64,000 bases of DNA from UBA2357 sp002344625 (lineage in GTDB: Bacteria > Pseudomonadota > Gammaproteobacteria > Burkholderiales > Rhodocyclaceae). Every line of letters starts with the position of its first letter. Position 1 is the stretch's first letter. Below, in pieces: positions 43,106 to 52,600 of this stretch. The position numbers and the translations under genes were made by a program. The notes beneath the pieces were generated by a model. That model was not told where the DNA came from. It saw only the letters and a list, made by a program, of their open reading frames with translations, and did no database searches. The stretch is taken from contig CALKIH010000039.1 of NCBI GenBank assembly GCA_937995335.1, forward strand, positions 1 through 64,000. Direction: 5' to 3'.

Positions 43106-44035
43106 TCAACTGACGACCGTCAGGAAGGTTTCGTGCAGCTTGCGCTGCGGGTAGTCCAGGCCCTGGCCGAAGTTGTCGAAAGTCCAGGTCAGCGGCTCGA
43201 AATCGGGATAGGGCTGGTAGCCGCCCATGAAGGTCTCGAAGCGGTTGCCCGACGGGTCCCAGGCGTAGATGGTGCAGCCGCGGGTGACGCCGTGGCGGGT
43301 AGGGCCGATATCGACCGGCACCCGGTTCATCGACATGATGTCGCCGGCGCGCAGCACCTGCTCCCAGCTTTCCATCAGGAAGGAACAGTGGTGCAGCTTG
43401 CCCTTCTCGGGATACTCGGCGAAGGCGATGTCATGCACCTTGTGCGAGCACGACAGCCAGATCGCGGCATTGCCCTGGCCGTCCGGCGTCAGCACGCGCT
43501 CGACGAGGTAGAAGCCCAGCACCTCGGTGAAGATCTTCTGCACTTCGGCGACGTTCGGACCGTACAGCAGCGCGTGGTCGAGCCGGACAGGGCCGATGCC
43601 GTGCTCCTTGTCGCGGCACCACGGCGCGGGGTTCACCGTGGGAATGCCGTTGCCGACCGCCTTCTTCTGCGCATACAGCTCGATCAGGTGGCCCGACGGC
43701 AGTTCGAAGCGCACGCGTTCGCCCGTTGCCAGGAGTTCGCCGGCGGGAATGCGTTCGGTCTTCAGGCCATACGCATTCAGGTCGGACTCGAGCTTGTCGA
43801 GCGTGGCGGCATCCAGCACGCGAAAACCGAAGAAGTCGATGCCGGCCGTATCCGCCTGGCGAATCACGTAGCTGTTGTGGTCGCGCTCGTCCCAGCACTT
43901 GAAATAAACCCGCCCCTGGCCGTCGCGGCCGGTTTCGACCAGGCCGAGCACGTCACGGTAGAAACGGACGCTTGCTTCCAGGTCCAGCACCCGCACCTGG
44001 GCGTGGCCCGGGCGAAGAACTCCTGTCATTGCCAT
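43106..44035 (-). CDS. dmpB: Catechol 2,3-dioxygenase
   Basis: 309 aa extradiol dioxygenase with two vicinal-oxygen-chelate modules. The iron ligands are visible: His in GPVRLDHALLYGPN, His in GKLHHCSFLME and Glu in SGNRFETFMGGYQP, with the TyrX segment RGCTIYAWDPSGN. It cleaves catechol next to the diol to give 2-hydroxymuconic semialdehyde. It is the second gene of the upper operon, directly behind its reactivating ferredoxin. Confidence 0.97.
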   Translation of the reverse strand: MAMTGVLRPGHAQVRVLDLEASVRFYRDVLGLVETGRDGQGRVYFKCWDERDHNSYVIRQADTAGIDFFGFRVLDAATLDKLESDLNAYGLKTERIPAGELLATGERVRFELPSGHLIELYAQKKAVGNGIPTVNPAPWCRDKEHGIGPVRLDHALLYGPNVAEVQKIFTEVLGFYLVERVLTPDGQGNAAIWLSCSHKVHDIAFAEYPEKGKLHHCSFLMESWEQVLRAGDIMSMNRVPVDIGPTRHGVTRGCTIYAWDPSGNRFETFMGGYQPYPDFEPLTWTFDNFGQGLDYPQRKLHETFLTVVS

Positions 44036-44075
44036 ATCTTTGTCTCCTGTTTTCAGATTCGATTCGAACGCAGGC

Positions 44076-44393
44076 TCAGCGGGCGGAAGCCGCGCCGAAA
44101 ACGCATTTCTGCAACTTGCCGATCACTTTCAGGGAGAGGTCGCTAACGGGGTAAACCCGGCAGGCGAGGAGGCGGCGGTTCGCCCGATCGTCTTCGCTGA
44201 CGTGGTCGCGGCTCATCGCCCCGGTACGGAATTCACCCGCCACGATCTCGACCTTGCATACGCCGCAACCGCCACCGCGGCAGCCGCAGGGAATGCCGCG
44301 CACACCCAGCCGATGCATGCCTTCGAGCACCGACTCGTGCGACGAACAGGCATAACTGACCGCTGCCCCTTCGATGCTGACCGTATGTGGCAT
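44076..44393 (-). CDS. dmpQ: Plant-type [2Fe-2S] ferredoxin reactivating catechol dioxygenase
   Basis: 105 aa, with the cluster ligands CRGGGCGVCK (C-x4-C-x2-C) and a distal Cys in RRLLACRVYPVSD. XylT/DmpQ-type ferredoxins reduce the oxidised iron of catechol 2,3-dioxygenase after inactivation by substituted catechols. It is the first gene behind the sigma-54 promoter at 44482-44497 and lies 40 bases before dmpB. Confidence 0.92.
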   Translation of the reverse strand: MPHTVSIEGAAVSYACSSHESVLEGMHRLGVRGIPCGCRGGGCGVCKVEIVAGEFRTGAMSRDHVSEDDRANRRLLACRVYPVSDLSLKVIGKLQKCVFGAASAR

Positions 44394-44481
44394 GCCACCC
44401 TCCCCCCTTTTTTTGTATCGACGCTTTTGTCAGCCGGCAGCTTTTAATCAGTATTGCTGATGCCGTGCTAAGCATTACTAA

Positions 44482-44497
44482 TGCAAATCCCGTGCCA
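44482..44497 (-). promoter_or_regulatory. Sigma-54 promoter of the upper phenol operon
   Basis: On the minus strand TGGCACGGGATTTGCA matches the -24/-12 consensus TGGCACG-N4-TTGCA exactly. The expected transcription start is near 44470, about 75 bases before dmpQ. Confidence 0.92.
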
Positions 44498-44563
44498 ATT
44501 TCTCAAGCAATTGATTCAAATCGATAATTCTGACTACCGGGGCAAGCAGGCCCGGCGGGCGCA

Positions 44564-44607
44564 TGACGCTTTCGTCCGGCGCCGCTATCCACCTGACGAA
44601 AGCGTCA
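44564..44607 (-). promoter_or_regulatory. Tandem upstream activator sites for the sigma-54 promoter
   Basis: Two dyads, TGACGCTTTCGTCC (44564-44577) and TGACGAAAGCGTCA (44594-44607), share TGACG-N4-CGTC and have centres exactly 30 bp apart, three helical turns. They lie 85-135 bp upstream of the expected transcription start. This is where XylR/DmpR-type activators bind paired sites. Confidence 0.7.
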
Positions 44608-44632
44608 AGCTGCAGTGCAGCAAGCGATGGCG

Positions 44633-44671
44633 AAAAAAAGCCCGCAAGCCGTCGGGGACGGTCATGCGGGC
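44633..44671 (-). terminator. Rho-independent terminator after the phenol activator gene
   Basis: On the minus strand GCCCGCA (44671-44665) pairs with TGCGGGC (44646-44640), with an inner CCGTC/GACGG stem, followed by a run of seven T's. It lies 21 bases past the activator stop and separates it from the dmpQ promoter. Confidence 0.85.
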
Positions 44672-44691
44672 GCGGGGAGGAGACGAACCGA

Positions 44692-46368
<1,677 letters not shown>

Positions 46369-46517
46369 GCTTGTCTCCCCGGGCCTCGCCGGGCTCGTTT
46401 ATGGTGTTATTGCAGCTTCTTCGAGATATTACTTCAGCCCTGCCCAGCCAGCCGCGCCGGGGAAAAACCAAAAAAACGCAACGCCCCCGGCTCGGAATTG
46501 CCACTCGGCCACAGCCG

Positions 46518-47531
46518 TCAGGAGGCGAGATTCATCAGCCGCACGAACAAGGCCTTGAACGCTTCGTCACGCTCGCCGCCGACACGGATGTCGCCGTTCT
46601 GCCTGAAGGCCGCGTCGATCTCGCGCCAGTCTTCCTCGCTGAGGTGCCGCCTGGCCGCGGGCAGGATGAGCTTTTCCTCGGCGGTGAGATGGTGCCACTG
46701 GCCATCGGTGAAGCGCTCCACCGCGTCGCCGAGCGCGCCCAGACAGTCGTCGCCCCGGCGCGCGTTCGCGATCAGCGACTCGATCTCGGCGATAGCCTGC
46801 GCGCCCTCGCGGTGCTGCTGCTCGAGCGTCGCGATCAGTTCGTCGGCCTCGCCGGTGCGGCGCGCGAGGAGGTTGAAGAGATATTGCTCCTCTTTGGGGT
46901 GATGCTGCGCCTCGGGAAAGGCGCGGATGTAGTGGATCATCGACGCGAGAAAGTCGAGATCCGGCGCGGTGGCGCCCTGGCGCAGTTCCGCCGCCAGGCG
47001 GCGCAGCCCGTTGGTCACCGCGGCGATCGCGTGGTGCTCGTCCTTGATGATGGCAATCGCGGACTCAGCCGCCGAGCACGCCATGTTGCTCTCGACGCTC
47101 GCGACCAGCACCGGTAGCGTGCTGTGCGCCAGCACCTTCTGCGTCTGCGAGCCCAACACCATCGCCTTCAGCCCGCGGCGGCCGTGCGACGCCATGAAGA
47201 TCAGGTCGCACTTGCGCTCGGCCGCCACCTCCAGGATCAGCGCGTAGGGCCGCACGCCGGTGCGGACCACGCCCTCGCACACCAGTCCGACCGCACCGGC
47301 CGCGGCCAGCGCCTTGGCCAGGATCGCGCTGGCCTCGCCGGCAGCGATCTCAGCGAACGCGTCCGGCGCGAGGGTGCGCAGCAGCGCGCCGTCTCCGGAG
47401 CCACCGACGTCTTCGCGGGCGGTGAAGAAGGTGATCCGCGCGCCGATCGAATGGGCAAAGTCCACCGCTTGCGTCAGCAGGTTCGAAGCCAGCTCGGAAC
47501 CATCGAGCGGCACCAGCAAATGAGCATACAT
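46518..47531 (-). CDS. UspA-hemerythrin fusion protein
   Basis: 337 aa. Residues 1-145 are a universal-stress-protein domain (HLLVPLDGSELASNLLTQAV; FMASHGRRGLKAMVLGSQTQ, ATP-loop type). Residues ~155-337 are a hemerythrin-like HHE domain with the His/Glu pattern IIKDEHHAIAAVTNGL, AQHHPKEEQYLFNLL, LEQQHREGAQAI and WHHLTAEEKLILPAAR. It could sense oxygen or nitric oxide through a diiron site and nucleotide through the Usp part; this is inference. It follows the RND gene by 16 bases and is probably the last gene of that transcript. Confidence 0.83.
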   Translation of the reverse strand: MYAHLLVPLDGSELASNLLTQAVDFAHSIGARITFFTAREDVGGSGDGALLRTLAPDAFAEIAAGEASAILAKALAAAGAVGLVCEGVVRTGVRPYALILEVAAERKCDLIFMASHGRRGLKAMVLGSQTQKVLAHSTLPVLVASVESNMACSAAESAIAIIKDEHHAIAAVTNGLRRLAAELRQGATAPDLDFLASMIHYIRAFPEAQHHPKEEQYLFNLLARRTGEADELIATLEQQHREGAQAIAEIESLIANARRGDDCLGALGDAVERFTDGQWHHLTAEEKLILPAARRHLSEEDWREIDAAFRQNGDIRVGGERDEAFKALFVRLMNLAS

Positions 47532-47547
47532 GTCTTGTCTCCGTCGA

Positions 47548-49947
47548 TCAGACCACGACCGCTTTCGTCGGCCGCAGCAGGAAATGCCCGAGCGCCGGCA
47601 ACAGGATCAGCGCACCGAGCATGTTCCAGATGAACATGAACGCCAGCAGGACTCCCATGTCAGCCTGGAACTTGATCGGCGACCAGACCCAGGTCGCCAC
47701 CGCGATGCCCAGCGTGATCCCAGTCAGCACCACGACCTTGCCGGTGAAGATCAGGGCCTTGTAGTACGCCTCCGACAGGCTCAGGCCGGTCCTGAGGCCG
47801 GCGAGGGTCACGGTCATCACATACAGCGCATAGTCCACCCCGATGCCCACGCCCAGTGCGATCACCGGCAGGGTCGCCACCTTCACCCCGATGTTCAGCC
47901 ACACCATCAACGCCTCGCACAGCACCGACGTGAGCATCAGCGGCAGCACCGCGCACACCACCGCCCGCCATGAGCGAAAGGTGATGAAGGCGAGCACGAT
48001 CACCGCCGCGTACACCAGGAACAGCATCTGCACATTGGCCTTTCTCACCACGATGTTGGTCGCGGCCTCGATGCCGGCATTGCCGGCCGCGTTGAAGAAG
48101 CGCAGCTCGCCCGAGCCGTACTGCGCCGCAAACGCCTCGACCGTGTCGACGACGCTGGTGAGGGTGTCCGCCTTGTGGTCCTTCAGGTAGGCATAGACGG
48201 TGAGAAGGTCGCAGTCCTGGTTGAACATCTCGCGCGGCGCGCGGGTGATGATGGCGTTGAGCATGTCCTGCGAACGCGGGATCTCGAACCACTTCAGGCT
48301 GCCCTCGTTCATGCCCGCGTTCGCCACCTTGGCCAAGCCGGCGAGCGAGCTCGTGCCCTCGACTCCGGGCAGCCGGCGCAGTTCGCGCTCCAGCGCATCG
48401 ACCGCCATCAAAGTGTCGTATTGCCCGCAGGCATACTGGGGCGTCTTCACCATGACTATGTAAACATCGCTGCTCGCCGCGAAATTGGCGCCCATGAAGG
48501 CATTGTCGCGGTTGTAGCGCGAGTCGGGCCGCAGTTCGGGCGCGCCGGGGTCGGTATCGCCGATCTTGAGCTGAAAACTCACCGCCAGCCCCACCGCGCC
48601 CATCGCCAACCCGGCCGCCACCGCCACGCTGGCCCACTTGCGCCGGGTGAAGAGATCGAGGAAGGCCCAGAACGGGTGCTTGGCATGCGCTGTGTCGGCC
48701 GCCTCCATCAGCTCCGCCCTGAGGCTGCGTTGCGCCGCCACCGGGCTCACCCCGGTATAGGACAACAGGATCGGCAGCAACACCAGGTTGGTGAAGATCA
48801 GCCCGGCCACGCCGATGCTGGCGGTCACCGCCAGGTCCTGGATCACCTGGATATCGATCACCATCAGCACCGCGAAACCGACCGCGTCGGCCAGCAGCGC
48901 GGTCAGCCCGGCGAGGAACAGGCGACGGAAGGTGTACCGCGCGGCCACCAGCTTGTGCGTACCGCGGCCGATGTCCTGCATGATCCCGTTCATCTTCTGC
49001 GCGCCGTGGCTCATCCCGATCGCGAACACCAGGAAGGGCACCAGCACCGAATACGGGTCCAGTTCGTAGCCGAGCAGCGGCAGGAGACCCAGCAGCCACA
49101 CCACCGCCACCAGCGAGCACAGCACCACCAGCAGGGTGCTGCGCAGACAGCGGGTGTACCAGAACAACACTCCGGTACAGATCGCGATCGCCACGGCGAA
49201 GAACATCATCACCTGCTGGAGGCCGTCGATCAGGTCGCCGACCACCTTCGCAAAGCCGGTCACATAGATCCGGATCCCGTCGGAGGCGTATTTCGCGCGC
49301 AATTCCTCGATCCGCAGCGACAGGGTGTGATAGTCGATACGCTCGCCGGTCTCGGCAATCCGGTCCTGCAGCGGCACCAGCAGGATGCTCGAGCGGAAGT
49401 TCGCCGCGACGAGCTGGCCGATCTCGCCCGATCGCTCGACATTCAGCCGGACCCGTTCGAGGCTCTCGGCCGAACCGTCATAGTCGTCGGGGATCACCGG
49501 TCCGCCGTCGAGCCCGTCTTCGGTCACCCCGGTCCAGCGCACCGCCGGCGCCCACAGCGACTTCATGTAAGGCCGGTCGACCCCGGGCATCAGGAACAGC
49601 TCGTCGCCGAGCTTGCGCACGGTGTCGAGATAGGCAGCATCGAAAATATCGCCCTCGACCGCCTCGACCGCAATGCGCAAGCTGTTGCCCATGCCGGCGA
49701 GCTGGCTGCGATGCTCGAGGAAATTCACGATGTATGGATGGCCGGTCGGAATCATCTTCTCGAACGCTGCGTTGAACCGGAGCCCGAGCGTCTGGTAGCC
49801 CAGCACCAGGGTGACCAGCAGGCACAGCGCGACGATCGCCAGGCGGTTGTTGAACAACAGTCTTTCGGCCAGCGACCCCGACTGTGGATCGAAATCCGTC
49901 AGGTCGCCGATGACCATATCGGCCGGCAAGGCATGGGCATGATTCAT
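47548..49947 (-). CDS. RND-superfamily exporter (MMPL/HpnN-like)
   Basis: 799 aa with twelve predicted helices in two halves, each with a large periplasmic loop after the first helix. Typical segments: RLAIVALCLLVTLVLGYQTL, QVMMFFAVAIAICTGVLFWY, VPFLVFAIGMSHGAQKMNGI, and in the second half LPVIALGVGIGVDYALYVMT. Proteins of this type move hydrophobic molecules within the envelope. Coupled to the YCF48-type gene by a 4-base overlap and part of a DUF1302-DUF1329-YCF48-RND set. The substrate is unknown. Confidence 0.9.
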   Translation of the reverse strand: MNHAHALPADMVIGDLTDFDPQSGSLAERLLFNNRLAIVALCLLVTLVLGYQTLGLRFNAAFEKMIPTGHPYIVNFLEHRSQLAGMGNSLRIAVEAVEGDIFDAAYLDTVRKLGDELFLMPGVDRPYMKSLWAPAVRWTGVTEDGLDGGPVIPDDYDGSAESLERVRLNVERSGEIGQLVAANFRSSILLVPLQDRIAETGERIDYHTLSLRIEELRAKYASDGIRIYVTGFAKVVGDLIDGLQQVMMFFAVAIAICTGVLFWYTRCLRSTLLVVLCSLVAVVWLLGLLPLLGYELDPYSVLVPFLVFAIGMSHGAQKMNGIMQDIGRGTHKLVAARYTFRRLFLAGLTALLADAVGFAVLMVIDIQVIQDLAVTASIGVAGLIFTNLVLLPILLSYTGVSPVAAQRSLRAELMEAADTAHAKHPFWAFLDLFTRRKWASVAVAAGLAMGAVGLAVSFQLKIGDTDPGAPELRPDSRYNRDNAFMGANFAASSDVYIVMVKTPQYACGQYDTLMAVDALERELRRLPGVEGTSSLAGLAKVANAGMNEGSLKWFEIPRSQDMLNAIITRAPREMFNQDCDLLTVYAYLKDHKADTLTSVVDTVEAFAAQYGSGELRFFNAAGNAGIEAATNIVVRKANVQMLFLVYAAVIVLAFITFRSWRAVVCAVLPLMLTSVLCEALMVWLNIGVKVATLPVIALGVGIGVDYALYVMTVTLAGLRTGLSLSEAYYKALIFTGKVVVLTGITLGIAVATWVWSPIKFQADMGVLLAFMFIWNMLGALILLPALGHFLLRPTKAVVV

Positions 49948-51062
49948 CGCGCGGGCTCCGAGGCAAGTTGAGCCGGCTCGACGCGGACCAGGCCACGCGC
50001 ACCGGACAGTATCAGGGCGCCATCGGCGGCCTGCACGAGGCCGGCGGACCCCGCCGCCGCATGCGCGGACAGCGCGCCAAAGCTACGGCCGGCATCGGTA
50101 CTGCGCAGCAGCCGTCCGCTCTCGTCGGCCAAAACCAGCGAACCGTCGGCAAGCCGCAGGCCGCTCGAGATCGTGACCGCCTGGCCGGTATCGACCTGCG
50201 ACCAGCTCTGCCCGCCATCGCCGCTGCGCCAGACATTGCCGCGCAAGCCGTAGGCCAGCAGGGTGTCACCGTCGAGCGCGAGCGCGCCGAAGAAGGTGCC
50301 CGCATACGGCGTCGGAACTTCGGCAAAGGTCTCGCCGCCATCGACCGAGCGGAACAGCGCCCCCTGTTCGCCGGCGATCAGGATCTCGCGCCCCACGGCC
50401 CGGATCTGGTAGAGATGCTTGCCACGCGGGTTGGGAATCCGCCCGACCAGCGACTGCCAGCGCTGCCCGCCATCCTCGGTCATCAGCGCCAGACCATACG
50501 CACCGACCACATAGCCCCGTTGCGCATCGACGAAGCTCACGCCCAGCAAGGGCTTGTCCGGCCCTTCCTCGACCAGCCGTTCGGCGTCGCGTACTTCCCG
50601 CGCCGCCGCCGGGTCACCGGCGGCGAGGCGCGCACGCGCGGCGTCGAGCACGATCCGGGCCGTGTCGCGGCCATCGAGCTGGCGCGCCCAGTGCTCGCCC
50701 GCATCGGCGGAGTGCAGGACCACGCCGCCATGTCCGACCGCCCAGCCGCGCTCGGCAGATGCGAAGGAGACATCGGTCAGCGCCACGCTCACCGGGACGC
50801 CGGCGGCCTGGCGCCACGACTTGCCGGCGTCGTCCGACAACAGCACGGCACCGTATACACCCACCGCGACGAGCCGCTCTCCGGCGCGGGCGACCGCCAG
50901 TTGCAGGGCGCCGTGGGCACGTGCATCGGCACGCGCAGGCAAGTCCAGGAGGTCCGGCACGGCGGCGCCCCGGGCCGCACAGGCCGGCCCGGCCGAGACC
51001 GAAAGAACGAGCAGGATCGCGGCCAGGGAAGGCCGCAAACGCCCGGAAATGTAGAAAAGCAT
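49944..51062 (-). CDS. YCF48/BNR-repeat periplasmic protein
   Basis: 372 aa from the ATG at 51062 (earlier in-frame starts give no signal peptide). After the signal (SLAAILLVLSVSAGPACAAR) the protein is a series of BNR/YCF48 beta-propeller repeats marked by DDAGKSWRQ, SADAGEHWA, TEDGGQRWQS, SVDGGETFAE, SGDGGQSWSQ and STDAGRSFGA. Proteins of this kind accompany MMPL-type RND exporters and DUF1329/DUF1302 proteins; they may serve as a periplasmic adaptor. It overlaps the exporter by four bases. Confidence 0.85.
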   Translation of the reverse strand: MLFYISGRLRPSLAAILLVLSVSAGPACAARGAAVPDLLDLPARADARAHGALQLAVARAGERLVAVGVYGAVLLSDDAGKSWRQAAGVPVSVALTDVSFASAERGWAVGHGGVVLHSADAGEHWARQLDGRDTARIVLDAARARLAAGDPAAAREVRDAERLVEEGPDKPLLGVSFVDAQRGYVVGAYGLALMTEDGGQRWQSLVGRIPNPRGKHLYQIRAVGREILIAGEQGALFRSVDGGETFAEVPTPYAGTFFGALALDGDTLLAYGLRGNVWRSGDGGQSWSQVDTGQAVTISSGLRLADGSLVLADESGRLLRSTDAGRSFGALSAHAAAGSAGLVQAADGALILSGARGLVRVEPAQLASEPAR

Positions 51063-51211
51063 CTTGAGATCTCGCGTCCGCCTCGACCGCCGCAGTACCG
51101 ATCGAACCGGCACTGGGGGTCAGGCGCATCATGAACAGCGGTGGGCAATCACCCGCCAACGGGGCGCGCCCCCGCCGGCAGTCGGGTGCGCGGCCGGAAA
51201 CACGGGCGGAT

Positions 51212-52564
51212 TCAGCGTGACGATTCCGCCGCGACCGCGTCACCGGTGAAGTAGGTCTCGGGCTTGCGCGGCACGGCCCGGAAGTCCTCCCCGTTCAGCG
51301 CCTGGATCACGCTCATGGTGCCGGCCTGGAGGTTGAACACGGTCGCCGTCTTGATCAGCGTGGCCGGAATCGTCGGCACGACGAAGGGCGTGACCTGCGT
51401 CGTGCGCCACAGCTTGCCCTCCGCATCGAATCCATCGACCAGCGCGATCAGCCAGGTATCCTCATCGATGTAGTAGCGGCGCTTGGGCACCGCGTGGCGC
51501 TTGCCGGCCGCCACATTGGCCTCCACGACCCATACGCGGTGCTTCTCCCAGCGCACCAGATCGGGATTGAGATGATTCCTGGCGATCGCATCCTCGAGCG
51601 GCGCACCCACGAACCCGTTGTTGTTGTACGGGATCAGCATTTCCTGCTTGCCCACCAGCGTCCATTCGTAGCGGTCGAGGGCGCCGAAGAAGCCTTGCAC
51701 TTCGTCGAAGTAGTTCGCGCCTGAAGCGACGAAATCGGGCGTGTCATACGATACCGTCGGCGCGCGCCGCACACGCCGCTGGCCGACCAGATACTGCCAG
51801 GCCTGGCGCGCATTTTTCTGATGGATGCTGTCGCGGATCACCAGCGATTCGCCGGCCTTGAAGGGCGGCTCGAGGGTATTGAAGCGGAACATCGCGTACT
51901 CGCCAGACCAGCTCTCGGCGGTCGCGTCCTCGTAGTATTGGGGATACTGGAAGGCGATCTCGTTGCGCGTCGCGAGCGTGTGCGAGCCATCGGCATTGCC
52001 GACGATGTTCTTGAAGCGATACTCGATCGAGGGCGCCTCGACACGCATCAGGAAGTTCCACATCACCTCGACGCCGTTCTGCGGAATCGGGAAGGGCGTG
52101 CCGCCGATGCAGCCTTCGATCGAATAACCGCCATCCTTGGTCTGACAGCGGATCGCGTTGGTGGCCGTGTTGTCGTATACACGTTGCGAAGCGGCGGCGG
52201 TTCGGCGGGTAGGGAAGACATCGAGACGAAAGGTTTCGGGGAACTTACGCAGCAAAGCCTGGGTGCCATCCGACAGCAACGCGGTGTATTCGGCCATGTT
52301 CGCCGCGCTGACCTGGAACAGAGGCTTGTCGTCGCTGAAAAGCTCGGTCGGGATGTCGCCAAGCGCCTTGCCGGCCACGGGCCCGGTCATGCCGCCGTCC
52401 CAGGCGGGAATGCTGCCGTCGGCGTTGCCAGCCCGTTCGGCCCCCAGCGGGGTCAGCGTAACTGCGAGCGCACCCGCCTCCTCCGCCGTCACCGCCGCCC
52501 AGCCGGCGTGATGGCCCGCCAGGCCCGCTAGCAATGCCATGAAAACAATCTTGTGCTTGGTCAT
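51212..52564 (-). CDS. DUF1329 envelope lipoprotein-like protein
   Basis: 450 aa with a signal peptide (IVFMALLAGLAGHHAGWAA). The body matches DUF1329, a LolA/LolB-like fold with large insertions: IPAWDGGMTGPVAGKALGD, LIPYNNNGFVGAPLEDAIAR, YYIDEDTWLIALVDGFDAEG. It probably shuttles or binds a hydrophobic molecule in the periplasm; the ligand is unknown. It follows the DUF1302 gene by 36 bases in the same transcript. Confidence 0.9.
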   Translation of the reverse strand: MTKHKIVFMALLAGLAGHHAGWAAVTAEEAGALAVTLTPLGAERAGNADGSIPAWDGGMTGPVAGKALGDIPTELFSDDKPLFQVSAANMAEYTALLSDGTQALLRKFPETFRLDVFPTRRTAAASQRVYDNTATNAIRCQTKDGGYSIEGCIGGTPFPIPQNGVEVMWNFLMRVEAPSIEYRFKNIVGNADGSHTLATRNEIAFQYPQYYEDATAESWSGEYAMFRFNTLEPPFKAGESLVIRDSIHQKNARQAWQYLVGQRRVRRAPTVSYDTPDFVASGANYFDEVQGFFGALDRYEWTLVGKQEMLIPYNNNGFVGAPLEDAIARNHLNPDLVRWEKHRVWVVEANVAAGKRHAVPKRRYYIDEDTWLIALVDGFDAEGKLWRTTQVTPFVVPTIPATLIKTATVFNLQAGTMSVIQALNGEDFRAVPRKPETYFTGDAVAAESSR

Positions 52565-52600
52565 CGTTCGTCTCCCGGATCGTTCGATCGTCTGTTCTGA

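Noticed and set aside
44509..44526. TTGATTCAAATCGATAA as a classic XylR/DmpR or IHF site
   Set aside because: It only loosely fits TTGATCAATTGATCAA and lies too close to the -24 box for an activator site. An IHF site is possible but I could not support it.
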